Part shown: positions 11,991-24,120 of the stretch, piece after piece
Layout of the letters: each line of letters opens with the position of its first letter
Position numbering within the stretch: position 1 is the stretch's first letter
Source of the DNA: Eutypella sp. D-1
Taxonomy: Eukaryota > Ascomycota > Sordariomycetes > Xylariales > Diatrypaceae
Assembly: GCA_023313575.1 (NCBI GenBank)
Contig: JAJTTP010000010.1
Location: 620,001-684,000 of the forward strand
Direction of reading: 5' to 3'
Length of the DNA stretch: 64,000 nucleotides
Made by a program: the position numbers and the translations under genes
Notes under the pieces: model-generated
What the model was told of the DNA's origin: nothing
What the model saw: only the letters and a program-made list of their open reading frames with translations
Databases searched by the model: none

Positions 11991-14900
11991 ATGTCGCTCG
12001 ACTGGATGTTGAATGAGGACTACAACCTCACACAAACAAGTAGTTCTTGGTAAGTAAAGTTTATGAATTGTTGCAAATTCCATTGGCTTATTTAGGACAT
12101 ATAGGAATCAAAATCCCAACGCAGAGTTAGAGGGCCTCCAAGATCCGATTCATGACTTATTAAGTGATGAATTTGCAGCGGGCGTGTCTCTGGACGGGAT
12201 GGAAAGTACAAGCTACATAGACTTGGCCAACATTACTCAGGGTATCGGCGATTGGGCCAGCTCTCTGAATGCTCCAACTGCCCAGGTTCAAGGGGATCTG
12301 GAACAAGAATACCAACTGAATTCCGATGTTATGTCTATTGGGCAGTCTCAGGTCGAGAATACAGAGTCCTCGTCACAGATATCAACCCCACTCATGGTGG
12401 ATGACCAAGAGAACGAATACATATGCTATGGGATGGTGGGTTAAAATTACTTCACTTCACCAGAGATTGTTAATTAACACAAATCAAACAAGATCAACCA
12501 GGTTGATGTCAAGCTCTCTGAACAGAGCATGCCAGAACTCAACTCCAAACTTCAACAAAGGCAGACTAGAGATGGCCTGGGTCAAGACATCCAGACATTC
12601 CGAGCCGAGCAAAAGGCGGATCATCTTGTTCTTCTCTTCCCAGATGATGTTGGTTTAGGAATTCTCCGCGACAATATATTCAAATGTCTCAGTCCGATTA
12701 TGGAACACAATAAAGCCTTGAAACTAGAGGCTGTTGCAGTTACCAGCGTCCTATGCGACCGAATTGGCAAGATCAATAGGGCAACCGACAGAATAGTCAA
12801 GATTGACATTAACGTGTACGGTCTACGACAGGACGCGAAGAGGATCGGAGAGGAGTTATCCTCAAAAAGACTGTGGCTCCAGCGACCAGACAAAACTCCG
12901 TTTCAGTACGAGAACCCACATGTTATCAGCTTCCCTGGTATGGAACATGTGTTAGCTGGAGTAAACGAGGTCCAAACAAATAGCGGTACACATAATCCTC
13001 GCTCCGAGGAAGAAAGAGTACAGCAGTTTGTCTCAGAAGTTCATGACTCGTTGCAGAGAGCCAATGAACTTGAAACCACCTCCGGCGATCGAAGACTGAA
13101 AACAGTATTACTTGAGTATGTGGCCTATAGTTGCATCTTTATCAGATACTAATGCATGTGGCGCTTGAAGGCACCAACAGCGTGCTTTGACATTTATGAA
13201 GCAGCGCGAGTCGGGTTTAATCCCGGACAAGTATCGCCTCTGGAAAAAGTCTACTGTTAATGGCCAAGAGTGGTAAGTTGGTGGCTTACGGTTGCAGTGC
13301 ATCTCTTTAACATCATTTAGGTATATTCATCGAGTTACCAAGACCAGATCCACAGTTCTGCCTGAAGAGAAGGGTGGCGGAATTTTGGCAGACGAGATGG
13401 GAATGGGCAAAACTCTCTGTCTGCTAGCACTGGTCCTCGAAACACTCGATGAGGGCCATAAATGGGCCGAAGAGGCACGGAAAGAAAAGCACCACAATAG
13501 TAGGATTCATAAATACTCACACTCAACTCTGATCATAGTTCCATCGGCTTGTTAGTACTTCTGCACGCTGCAATTATGTCACGTAACCAGGTTAGCTGAC
13601 GCGGCGACAGTGCTGATCAATACATGGAGAAAGGAAATCAGCAAGTGAGTTCATTATGTTTTGCATATATTGATGGAACTTCGAAGGAACATACTAAATT
13701 CCCTCATAGGCATACGGGAAATCACACGTTGAAAGTGCTCAAATACCATGGCCAAGCAAGAGAAAGGGAGCTCACTACTTTAGCTGACGCTGATGTTGTC
13801 ATTACCACCTACTCAACACTGGCTACGGAGTCTAACAAAACAAAGAGCCAACTTCACAGGATCGGATGGTTCAGAGTTGTTTTGGATGAAGGTATTTTTC
13901 TCACACTTTGTCTTCCCAATCATCAAGCATACTCATACTAGGTGATATCAGCACATTTTATCCGCCGTCCAGCAACGAAGTTCTATCGTACATGCCAGGA
14001 ACTTGAGGCACGATCCCGCTGGTGCCTTTCTGGTACGCCGATACAGAATCGATTACAAGACATTGGCACCCTATTCGCATTCATAAGGGCCGACCCATTC
14101 CACAGCATTGCCCAGTTCCGAAAGTTTATTGTCATGCCCTTTGACCAGGGTGATGCGGTTGTCAAGGACCGATTAGTGATGCTCTACGACTCGCTGTGTC
14201 TTAGAAGAACCAAGGATATACTTACACTTCCGGGTTTTGATGAGCACTTACGTCAGCTCGAGTTCACTCCTGAGGAAAGAAACCATTATGAGAAGACTAA
14301 AAAGATTGTGCATCGATCCATGCGTGAGAAGATCAATCAGTACGAACAAGTAAGCAAGTTTGGGCTATTCCAGGCTCACCTCCAGCTGCGAATTCTATGC
14401 AACCATGGTACATATCAGAAGCTTTTCTCATGGAGGAGGAACCGCCCCCGAGAAGCGAAGGAATCGCTAACGGTAGACCTCGGAACGAGTCTTGAGGTAA
14501 GATGCAGTGGTTGCGAGCAGCCCCGACCACTCCTTAATTTTGGAACAGACTCCAATGTTCAAGGCTGTGGTCATTATTTCTGCTGCGACTGCCTGGATGA
14601 TGCTGAGGTTATGATCCGGTGCCCTGTATGTCCTCACGGAGACGACGCGCCACAACCACAACGCATCAGTACACCCATCACCTCAACTATAGATGGGGTC
14701 AACGCGAACCTGGCGGGGGTGGCACAGCCACGATCACAACAAACTAAATCCTCCAACAGGGATGATTACTTCAATGACGTGGGCTTCTCCGTGAAAATGC
14801 GTGCTTTGGTTCAAGACGTTAGGGAGGACTTGGATCACATGAAAAGGTCAGCTTCTCCTCCCTGACCTTGGCTTGGCTGACAAGATTTCCTGCAGCATTG

Positions 14901-15404
14901 TATTCTCCTGCTGGACAAGCACTTTGGATCTCGTGGAATTTCATCTGAACGCCGAGGGCATTGATTTTATTCGTATAGATGGAGAAACTCTGATGTCAAA
15001 GAGGCAACGCCTCCTTGACCAGTTTGACAGTGAGTCTGGTGCTCGCGTCCTACTCATGACAACGGGAACTGGTGCTTTCGGGTAAGGACATCTCAACATG
15101 CTAGCAATTAATATGCTACCAGCTGACCCAGTTGTTCACCTATACAGCCTCAATATAACTGCAGCGAAGCGAGTTTTCATCGTTGAACTTCAGTGGAACC
15201 CGAGTGTGGAGAATCAAGCTATCTCGAGGACAACTCGCCTTGGACAGGAGGAGAAGGTTGTTGTCGTGAGGTACATGATCAAAGGGACAGTTGAAGAGGT
15301 ATACAAGTGATCTCCTTCGTTGTCATCCGTCCTATGCTAATCAGACGCAGGAGATGCAATCGCAGCAAAAGAACAAACGCTTTGTTGCGCAATTAGGATG
15401 GTAG
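11991..15404 (+). CDS. SNF2-family ATPase with inserted RING finger (Rad5/Rad16/HLTF-like)
   Basis: The eleven exons are 11991-12049, 12096-12435, 12493-13115, 13171-13272, 13321-13550, 13611-13644, 13710-13891, 13952-14846, 14896-15081, 15148-15298 and 15351-15404, giving 951 residues. Sequence evidence is the Walker A motif DEMGMGKT (about 399-406), the DEAH box LDEAHF (about 521-526), motif III as LSGTPIQNRL, and the C-terminal helicase half with TGTGAFGLNIT and QAISRTTRLGQ. A C3HC4 RING finger (C-x2-C, then CGHYFC, then CPVC; from about residue 708) sits between the two helicase lobes. This is the layout of Rad5, Rad16 and HLTF, enzymes that remodel DNA or chromatin and often act as ubiquitin ligases in repair. 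No HIRAN domain is visible in the acidic, low-complexity N-terminus, so it fits Rad16-like paralogues better than Rad5. Filamentous fungi have several such paralogues, so the exact orthologue is uncertain. Exon 6 is only 34 nt. Confidence 0.88.
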
Positions 15405-15929
15405 CTATGATGACCGATCCACATCCAGTCTACACGCACCCAGCATCCCCTCATCCGACTGTCATCAGTGTTACCAATTCGATTTTAAGCTTTCTCTAGC
15501 CTCGAGCAGGAGGGAACCTTCGTCAGCCGGCCTCCATCTGCAAACCATGTTTTTTTAATATAGAAAGCCTAACATCCCCGCGATTAGATGTACATGGGAA
15601 AAATATGCAACGGTAATTGGATCAAGATTTACCGTATCATTATTGTGATTTTGAAAGGCTGCTCGTATTAGGCTTGACTCCACTTCTTGACAATGTACGG
15701 TATGCCCGGCATGTTCCTCATCCTGTGACAACCCGTATGATGAAATATCATGGTTATGGGCTGTATTTACCATACGAGGACGGGTGATCCGTACATGTTA
15801 CTAGAAATGGGTCTCTTGGTAAAAGGAAGGCATGGGAGTGATTTTAACAACATCAACTCATGGCCGAAGGGGGATTGCAGCACAAACATGGTGTTTCATG
15901 GTTCTAGCAACAATAATCGAATAATTACG
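15405..15929. other. intergenic between SNF2 and lipase genes
   Basis: 525 bp between genes on the same strand. It holds the 3' end of the SNF2 gene and the lipase promoter. The lipase reading frame is open upstream to 15750, with another in-frame ATG at 15888; I kept 15930 because the signal peptide follows it directly. Confidence 0.5.
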
Positions 15930-17309
15930 ATGGTCTCCATTATCATAATTATATTGATGCTAGGAGTCCTATCACTCCAAGCTTCTTCAGCTTCAAGCAA
16001 TCAAGAACGTGATTCTAACGATGTGCTACCTCCAACTCAAGACCCATTCTATACTGCGCCTCCAGACTTCGCGCTGTTCCCGCCAGGGACAATCCTCCGT
16101 GTCCGCCCCGACCCTGGAAACATCACCACTGTTGTAACAAACAGTTCTGCAGCCTTCAACATCCTATACAGGACAACTGATACCCGATACAGACCAGCAT
16201 GGGCCGTCACAACTCTACTTATTCCCAAATCACGCATCCCAGACAGCCAGAACGTGCTTCTCTCTTATCACATAGCCTACAATTCGGCAGATGTAAATGC
16301 CAGTCCCAGCTACTTGCTATCAACCCTTTACACTCGGCCCTTGCCTAATCGCGCGCCCACGGACGACATTGGGGCGGCGCTCGGTCGAGGCTGGTTTGTC
16401 AACGTACCGGACTTCGAAGGCCCGCTCGCAGCATGTTTTTCGGGTCCCCAGGAAGGTCATGCCATCTTGGACTCGCTTCGCGCTGTGCTGTCTTGGGACG
16501 GTGATCCAACTCTGCGTAATGCGCGCTACGCCATGTGGGGGTTCTCAGGGGGCGCTTTTGCGACACTGTTCGCCGCGGAGCTGCAGGCCGCGTACGCGCC
16601 CGAACTGCATTTTGCTGGCGCGGTAATGGGGGGCCTCATCGGAAATATCACGCAGACATACCTCAGCCTAAACTCCACGACGGCGTCGTCTCTTCTACCA
16701 GCGATATTATTAGGTGTCACGGCTCAGTTTCCAGAAGCCAGGGATTATCTAACGAGCCAACTACGGACCACAGGCCCGCGCAACGCGACGGGATTCCTCG
16801 CCGCGCTGAACATGACCACAGTGGACAGCTCTGCGACATTCACTGGCCAGAACATCGACGAGTATTTCTCTGACGGAAGCGTGGCGGTGCTGAAATCTCC
16901 ACAAATCGCCCGGGTCTTGGGCAGCACTGGGAACCTAGGCTTTCACGGAATCCCCCAAATGCCACTCTTTGTGTATAGAGCCACCGGGGACAGGTCTTCT
17001 CCAACTAGTACGATAGATGCTCTGCTGGAGAGATATTGTGATGTAGGTGCAACTATGAAGTATCAGCGAAACGCGTACGGTGGCCACGTCACTGAAGTTC
17101 TTACCGGTATGCCAAGGGCAATGGCTTGGCTGCAAGACGTCCTAGAAAACGGCTCCGTTCCAGATCAAGGCTGCATCATCGAGAACGTCAACGTCAATAG
17201 TACGGCATCCATGGATAGCAAAGCGATTATCAATAGCACATCCGTCAACGACACAGCACCCGTCACATCGTGGCACATGGTGCGTGATGACAGCATCCTC
17301 GAGTTTTAA
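15930..17309 (+). CDS. Secretory lipase (LIP family), heavily glycosylated
   Basis: A single exon of 459 residues. The start chosen (ATG at 15930) begins a hydrophobic secretion signal of about 20 residues (MVSIIIIILMLGVLSLQA). The body has the fungal secretory lipase layout: DPFYTAPPDFALFPPGTILR near the N-terminus, LLSYHIAYNSAD, VNVPDFEGPLAAC, the nucleophile elbow GFSGGA with Ser206, a probable acid at Asp354 (ATGDRSSP) and the histidine loop GGHVTEV with His386. Family members hydrolyse triacylglycerols or esters outside the cell. Eleven N-x-S/T sequons can be counted, three of them in a short Asn/Ser-rich C-terminal tail that most relatives would not need for catalysis. An in-frame ATG at 15888 would add 14 residues before the signal and is less likely. 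The acid-residue assignment is by alignment to memory of the family. Confidence 0.9.
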   Translation: MVSIIIIILMLGVLSLQASSASSNQERDSNDVLPPTQDPFYTAPPDFALFPPGTILRVRPDPGNITTVVTNSSAAFNILYRTTDTRYRPAWAVTTLLIPKSRIPDSQNVLLSYHIAYNSADVNASPSYLLSTLYTRPLPNRAPTDDIGAALGRGWFVNVPDFEGPLAACFSGPQEGHAILDSLRAVLSWDGDPTLRNARYAMWGFSGGAFATLFAAELQAAYAPELHFAGAVMGGLIGNITQTYLSLNSTTASSLLPAILLGVTAQFPEARDYLTSQLRTTGPRNATGFLAALNMTTVDSSATFTGQNIDEYFSDGSVAVLKSPQIARVLGSTGNLGFHGIPQMPLFVYRATGDRSSPTSTIDALLERYCDVGATMKYQRNAYGGHVTEVLTGMPRAMAWLQDVLENGSVPDQGCIIENVNVNSTASMDSKAIINSTSVNDTAPVTSWHMVRDDSILEF

Positions 17310-19186
17310 AAGCCCGGGAGCTTCATGAGAACATACTGGTGCATATACTTTATCAATATGTGGTGTTTAATTGATGTATGTAGAAAAATAGAAGATCCAA
17401 TTTCACGAAGCGGATGCGCACAGCCAGACTTTTCTGCCTCTAGCAACATTACGCGATAATATTGTTGATTATCAACATATACGTATGCAGCATATACCTT
17501 GCGATAACTATTCAATGAGCACCTAGGATCAATCTTCTAGAAGATGGTGCATAGGTATGTATTGCGTCGTGTTTCAGCCATCAGAGAGTGTGGTTTCCTA
17601 CCAACAGGAATATCCGAGAATACCGCCCTCGACGAGAACGGACCATTTTGCCTCGCGCGGCCTTAATGGGGACTACATGGGTCAAGAAACAACCCAATCA
17701 ATCTAGGAAGACGACGCTACTCAATTTCATCACCCACGCCGCGCGGTTCTGGCGTTCACTGGACTGGTGCGATAGCGGGGACCAGATACTCACGGACAAT
17801 TATTTCCCCTGGAACGCGGGCATACACCGGCTTGAGAGAACGATCCTGTCCGAGGCATCGACACAGCAGCGAGCGCTAGCGTCACTTCTATTGCCGCGCC
17901 GGTGGGTTCCTTTCCCGGCGGTTCGGCGGAGCACGGCTGTCAGGTATCGAGTATGGGGAGGTGGCGCAGGCGTTCTAAGTGCTGGTGACGACGTCGGCGG
18001 AGGGAGTGATGCTGAGGCTGGCGCTGGTAATTAACGGCCGTGATTCAGGCGGCCCCCGCCGATATAAGAAGACCGTCGCTCCAAGTGAACGATGAGCCGC
18101 CGGAATTCGGGGCCGAGTTCTTGGGGCGTTCGTAGCTCGTGGAGTTACTCCTACGTGAGACCGCCCACCTGAACCACGTGGAAAGGGTGGGAAAGTTCGA
18201 TGCCCTGGGTTCGGTGGCAGATACACACTTGCGCGAGGACTAGGGCAGCGAGGTCGAGACGTATTGGAACATTATAAAAGGGACTTTTCATAGGCATATA
18301 CTTGGATCCGGGACGGCGAGTGTGGAGCGAACACATCGTGGGGATGGCCCCAGTAAGTATCAATAATAACGAATGTGGTCCAGGGCTACAACAAGAGGTT
18401 TCACTTGGTGACTTGGAGATAGGCTTCGTGGTTGCTTTACTTAGCCGAGCGACAGCACATGCCGCTCCTCAGTGGCAAATAAAACATGGCGTCATCATAG
18501 ATAATATGTTTCCATAGAAACAGGGGCCATGTAGACAAACACACCTTTTATTAGGACTTTATTTGCGTTTTATTACTACCAAATTATATGCTCCGTGTTC
18601 CCAATGACCCAGACCGAATAGCCCCAGAACCATCCATATCCGCTAATCAGCAGTGCCGTATCATATATGAGACAACCAAAGGAGAAGAGAAGGCCCGGCA
18701 CAGCCCCTCTGTCGTCGAATAGCTTTACGCTCCAGTATTAGGTATTAACGGGAGAGAGCCTCGGAACCTCTCCCCCGCCGAGACAAATAGGTTGCTGAGG
18801 TTTGAGCGGCGAGTGTCGTGCAATCGTATACGATCTTGTATTGATGTGTGTAGGTTGGACGCGGCTGGGAGATCCACGGGCCGTCTACTGACCCACGTCC
18901 TCTCTGGCTGTCCAATATGTCATGTCATGTTCTGTGTGTCCCGCGTGTGTGCTACCCATTTTCCGTGTGCCCCAAGTAAACCGCTTTTAACCGACCTGAA
19001 CTCCAACCAAAAAGATGGTGCAAAGAAGAAGAATCGCCGCCATCCTGCCAAGCCCCTCCTCGTCAGTTCACAATAACGGCGCCTCAAGCGATCCCGTAAT
19101 GCAGAATGTAGACAATCTAGGTAGACGCAAAATAACTAGGATCGGGTCGACACAAGGTAGAGGGGTAAGTTAATTAGCAAGCGCCC
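17310..19186. other. gene-free region
   Basis: No supportable gene. The longest frame, 17588-18034 (+, 148 codons), has no domain, no family motif and a GC-skewed Arg/Gly/Ala tail typical of chance frames, so I do not call it. The right end holds the 3' side of the small gene on the minus strand. Confidence 0.45.
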
Positions 19187-19504
19187 TCAGGTGCTCCTCT
19201 CGCTGAAGCCGGGCTCCTCGCGGAGGCCCACGACGGCGTGCATCTGGGCCTGGCGCTTGCGGTCCTCGATGTCGTAGCTGAGGCGGCGGGTCAGCACGGC
19301 GGGCTTCCAGCTGTCGGTGCGGCTAATGCCGCGCGCGGCGTCGCGCTCGTGCTGCGGGCTACTCGCCTGCGCCCCCGGTGGCGACGCAGAGGTCGGCGAG
19401 AAGGAGGGCGCCGCCGCCTGCGCGGATGTCAGGTCGATGCCCAGGGCCGGCTTTTTGCTCCCTGGTTTTTGCTGGTTGGGCTGTTGCTGTGTGCGGTCGG
19501 ACAT
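19187..19504 (-). CDS. Small conserved fungal protein, function unknown
   Basis: A single exon of 105 residues, read right to left from the ATG at 19504. The first half is Gln/Pro/Ser-rich and disordered, with a KPALGIDLTSAQ segment. The C-terminal 40 residues (SRTDSWKPAVLTRRLSYDIE, then DRKRQAQMHAVVGL and EEPGFSE) follow a pattern I know from small Ascomycota proteins of unknown role: a basic RRxSY-(x)2-ED-x-K segment, then Q-M, then a GF-S/T-E ending. There is no signal peptide, membrane segment or enzyme motif. The RRLSY site resembles a basophilic kinase site. An in-frame upstream extension to 19639 exists but lacks this character. Coding status rests on the conserved tail and on codon-like GC bias within the frame. 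Confidence 0.65.
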   Translation of the reverse strand: MSDRTQQQPNQQKPGSKKPALGIDLTSAQAAAPSFSPTSASPPGAQASSPQHERDAARGISRTDSWKPAVLTRRLSYDIEDRKRQAQMHAVVGLREEPGFSERST

Positions 19505-22077
19505 GGCTACTAGGTAGAGTGTGTGGTGTGGTTGTGGTGTTGAGATGTGTGTAAGATGCTGAAGGGTACGTAGGTGGTTGTTTACTTCGAACAAACAGAC
19601 TTGAGGTGTGAAGTAATGGATCTGCAAAGCTTCTTCCAAGTGATAGGACTAGGTTGGGTTAAGTGGTGATGTTGTATAAGATATCCTGTCTTTGGATAAT
19701 TGCCGTGTATTGTAGGTAGACTTGTTAAAAGGTTTGAATTTGTTTACATGCCATATCTCAAACTCTCTAGGTAGGTAAATAATACATATAGGTAGGAAGC
19801 CTGGAAGTTTGATCGGTAACTCGGCTATTATATACCTACCTAGTGGTATTTCCCCAGCGCTCGTGACCTCCCGGGAAAGCCGTCGCCTCCCTTGGTATAC
19901 ATTTCTCTCTCCCTAATTTAGGCTATATCCCATGTATCCGGGCGGCGGTTTCGCTGTTTACCTAACTAATAGGTAAGGTAGCCTATAAGTCGGGCGAGGC
20001 AAGTGCCCGCGTGCCCGCGAGCCAACCCTTAACTAGAGGCCGTATAGGAAAAACGTCAGTGACAAAACCCGACTGGAAAGGAGTGGGAAAAAAGGCACAC
20101 TACTGAACCACCATCAGGAGACAACCTCAACACCGGGACGGCGACAACGAACGTCATGGCTCGATCGATGGGACCGCACCTACATCGATTTTGCCCCCCA
20201 TTTAGTAACTGAATTATGTCAATGGAGTCGCGGGGCAGCCAATCGCCGTCCTTGGGAAGGGGAAACAGGTCGACAGACGGTGAGGTCCCGCCAGTCAACG
20301 CCGCTTTTTCCATGTCCTCTTCCAGATCGATGTCATGCCAGTGAATTTGCGGGGCAAGAATACCCGCTGCTGGCCACGCCCCATGCGACCATCCGTGGAG
20401 GGTAAGTAAAAATAAATATATATATAGCACTAATGTATCTGCTGCAGTAGTTGTAGCTCTAGACCTTATTTGTGCGCCTTGGCCCCCAGATAAATTGTTG
20501 GATACACGACTTGGAAGCTGAGCTGACTTGCCCTGGACCCCTCTGGCACGACCACCCAGATTGGGACCCCACCATTAGAACGAGGCATCGATCGGCAATA
20601 CGGGGGATGGGGCAGCCGATAAGCGGCGCTTATCAGTCGATAAAAGTGAACCCACTTTCGAACCTAACCTTCTTCCTCCCCCCCACCTCCCCCCGAACCC
20701 CTGATTACAGAAAGGCGGCAGGCAGCCGAGCCCGGGCGCCTAGACCTTAGAAGCTTCGAGCTCTCCAATCATTTCTGCTACCACCACCACCACCACTGCC
20801 ACCACCTATCACCGCCCTACTCTACTCTACATAAAGCCTACATAATGAGCTATGCACGCATACAAACTCAACTAAGCTTACCTACCTAAGTATACTCATA
20901 TGCATGCAAAGGAGCTCGTGACGATAGATGGGAAAGAGAAACCAACCTTACCGTCCATCCCGATCACCACATTACAACACATTGATTGCGGAGCTATATG
21001 CCATGCCGTCTCGGCGCAGATATAGTATAGATGTATAGGGATAGGCAATGGGGGAAAAGAACAAATAGTAGGACGAGAAAAAACATATCATCATGATCGT
21101 GGCCCAACAATGGCAGAAAAGGACCAACAGCTCGCCTAAGGACCGGTACGCACGTGCATGCGTACGTACGGACGAATGCAAAGAAGCGCAAAAAAAAGAT
21201 CGATCGATTCTCAATGAGTTCGTTCGTTCGTTTCCCCGTCTACCCCAATCGTCTTCCACGAATACCCCCGCTCCCTTCCTGATGCTTTCGTGTCTTTTAA
21301 CCACACACCTCTTGCTCCAATGCAAACTCCGACTGTTTTGGTATATTTTTTTTTCCTCCTCGCCCAACCAGCCACAGCTCATCCTCCCGCCCGACCCAGC
21401 CCGGCCTTTTCATCTCGCCATGATCTCGCGCCCGAACCCAGCTGACCTGATGTCTCCCTCTCGCACGCAGTCCAGAGTGGTCGCTTTCGCTAACATAGAC
21501 ACGCACACACATGCACTGGGCCCGAGCCCCCTTTCGTGTTTTCCGTAACTATTCATACAAACCGAATCGCCTCGCGTGCGTACGTAATGACGTGGAACAT
21601 ATCGACCGGGCTCAAACACATGAAAAAAAAGCCCATCGCCTCGAATCCGTCCATCCGTCTCACAGTGGCACGTAAAACAGAAGAAAAGAGAAAAAAGGGA
21701 AACGGGGCCCACAAGGCAATATCCACAGATCACCCCCATCTCCCCAAGGCCAATGGGAATTATATGCATATCAACGAACAAACTACAAGAAGAAGAGGGA
21801 AAATAAATCAAAGGGGAAAGAAGCAGAAGAAAGCTCAGCTCGTCCGAACGCCTCAAGCTATGCAAAGGGGTGGATTTTAGGTAAGTGATGTGAAACGCAA
21901 CACGGCGTCCGTGGCAACAATGACGATGACGATGATGCAAAAAAGGGGGGTATTGGCCATTATAAACGTGAAGCATAGAAGAAAAGAAAACCAAGGTGCC
22001 GCCATACATCATCGTAAAAGAGGGGGAGCGTACCCGACATCACAGGCGCCCCGGGGTGGTTCCTCGGGGAGAGAGGA
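19505..22077. other. gene-free region with microsatellites
   Basis: About 2.6 kb without a supportable gene. It includes CCTA/TAGG tracts (19770-19990, 20878-20895), an ACC trinucleotide run at 20780-20796 and short CGTA and TTCG repeats near 21170 and 21220. The right end is the 3' side of the FHA gene. The frames at 21093-22012 on both strands are low-complexity and overlap each other, so I do not call them. Confidence 0.45.
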
Positions 22078-23688
22078 TCATGGGGTCCTGGGTCGCTTCC
22101 AGTAGTATTGCTATTGGGAAGAGGGAGGAATGTCAGTCCTGACGACGCCTGGGTGTGAAGAGGGCAAGTGAAGGGGGCAAATTACCTTGTGTTGCTTCCT
22201 GCAAGCCCTCAGGCTGGGCTTTCGCAGGCCATCCGTCACAGCGACGCGACGCGACTCATCCGTGTCATGCTCAGCGATATAGTAATACTCACTCTCCAGG
22301 GGTTTACCGGCCGCATCCTTGCCGGTCCGCGCGATGACTCCAATACAGGTCGTTGCCTCGATGATCCGTCGGAGGTCGTTCTTGCTGAGATCCTTCTTCT
22401 CCTCCGTCGGCAGGTTGTTTAATATGGCCGTCAAGGGAGTGGACGATAGCCGTGAGAAGGCTAGCTGGTTCACGACGTGGTTGGCGACAGCGGTTTGATC
22501 GACGTCGGGGTTGATTGGGGACTCGGGTTCCTCCGACGGCTTCGCCATCGAGCTGGTTGATGCAACCTGCAGCGGCTGCTTTGGGGAGTCCGCAGTGATG
22601 GCGGCTAGGCGGCTGGAGATGTTGGCGCCGAATGGACCGAAAGAGTGGATGATGGGATCATTTTCCTCATCCGGGTCCTCGTCCTCAGGGTCACTGAGGT
22701 CACTGGAGTACGCGTTGGTGATTTCCGTCTGGGCAAACGAGACTTCTGGGTCATGGGTTTGCTGGGGAAGTTCTTCTTCATCACCGCTTGGGTCCTCGTA
22801 GATTTGGACGGGCTCGCTCGCTTCGGTGTTGGCTAGCAGGGCATCCAGGCTAGAAGACGACCTACCGACCGGCGTGGGAGATTCCGGAGAGCGGATACGC
22901 GTATGTCTGCGGAGAGGGCTGGACGCGAGCAATTCCGACCCCGGTCCGTTAGCACGGGGCCTGGAACGCGGCGAGTCGTCCCACGAAGAGTCTGAGAGGT
23001 TTCCGGCAGACTCGTGACGATCTTTCTTGGGCCATTGCAGCATAACTCGGGCGCCTTGCACGTCAATCATAAGCTCGGCATTTTCCGTCTCCGACGTGAA
23101 CGTGTCCCCTTTTGCCAGGTCCCAGGTCTTTCCTTGGCAGTGCAACTTCAATCCATTCCAACCATTGCATATGATCTCGATCCTGTTAAGCTCGAGGGGC
23201 GACGCAGCCGGAATATAACGTGCCTTGACATGGACGCGTGAGACGTGGCGGTTAGCCGTCAGCTGGTAATGGGAGGAGTGGGTCGACCGCCCCATCAGCA
23301 GCATTTCACCGTTCTCATTGAGCTCGACCGAGGGCACAGCCGACAAGGGAGCTCGCTCTGATGCGGTGGATTGGGTTCGTGTCAGGCCGGGTCTCGAGGA
23401 CAGGCCACGCGGAGGCGAGGACGAGAGGATGCCGGTGCTGGATGTTGGGATGGGCGTGGGATACTTGAAAAGGGAATTCGATCCCAATGATTCGCCGGGA
23501 GCCTTTCTCTTGGTCGGCCGAGGAAGGCCAGGAGACGAGGACAGAGGCTCGAACGGTGGAAGTAGTGAGGGCGCCGGACGCTTGGTACCCGCCATACTAG
23601 AAGGAGAAGAGACCAGTGCAGGAGGAGGAGGTAGTGCCGGCTCCGGTTCCTCGTGCATGGTCTTTCTCTTCTGAGGGGTGGAGTTCAT
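22078..23688 (-). CDS. FHA-domain protein, Tos4/Plm2-like
   Basis: Two exons on the minus strand, 22186-23688 then 22078-22110, split by a 75-nt intron, giving 511 residues. The last exon supplies only QYYWKRPRTP, which restores the conserved basic-aromatic ending after CRKQHK; without the intron the frame would run into unrelated residues. An FHA domain spans about residues 128-220: GRSTHSS, NRHVSRVHV and ICNGWNG give the phosphothreonine-binding loops. The N-terminus is Ser/Pro-rich, and the middle is acidic and disordered with DPEDEDPDEEN. The C-terminal block LRRIIEATTCIGVIARTGKD, then SEYYYIAEHDTDESRR, is conserved in fungal relatives. Yeast Tos4 and Plm2 are chromatin-bound FHA proteins acting in the G1/S and DNA-damage transcription response. 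That role is inferred by family. Putative cell-cycle boxes lie upstream. Confidence 0.88.
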
Positions 23689-23734
23689 CTTGATCTGTAC
23701 CTAGGGTATGTAGTTATAGGTCGAAAGTCATACC

Positions 23735-23818
23735 CAGGAAGGATGAGGAGGGTAGATGGTAGAGGGTAGAGAGCAGAGGGTAGAGGGAAAGGGAGAGGAA
23801 GAGGGGGAGAGGGAGGGT
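23735..23818 (-). promoter_or_regulatory. CT-rich tract upstream of the FHA gene
   Basis: Read on the coding (minus) strand this is an almost pure pyrimidine stretch about 50-130 bases before the start codon. Such CT-rich tracts mark core promoters and transcription starts in filamentous fungi. It contains an imperfect short repeat of the type AGAGGGTAG on the plus strand. Confidence 0.5.
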
Positions 23819-24120
23819 TTCCAAAGATGTCCTCTAACCAATGCCCTCAACCCAGCTTTAGTGAAGAGAAGATGAAAAAAAGAAGAAGAGTCGAAATCGT
23901 GTAAGGAAGAGAATTCCAATTTGTGTGGTTGTAGAGAAAATTGTGCGTAGGGTATGTAAAGAAAGAGTGAATGTAGATTAGACCTGAATGAATGTAGATA
24001 GATAGGTAGAGATGAATGTCTATCACACACGAACCCACGAACCACCAAACTCCAGACCACACAAACCACGTCCTGGCTTAGAAGGGGCTTAGTGGAGTTT
24101 TTTTTTTGGTGGACTCCGCA

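Noticed and set aside
17588..18034. 148-codon frame on the plus strand
   Set aside because: No domain, no homologue I recognise, composition changes along its length as in a chance frame.
21093..22012. Overlapping frames on both strands of up to 200 codons
   Set aside because: Low-complexity translation (Ser/Leu/Phe runs, Lys/Gln runs) without motifs; they lie in the 3' flank of the FHA gene.
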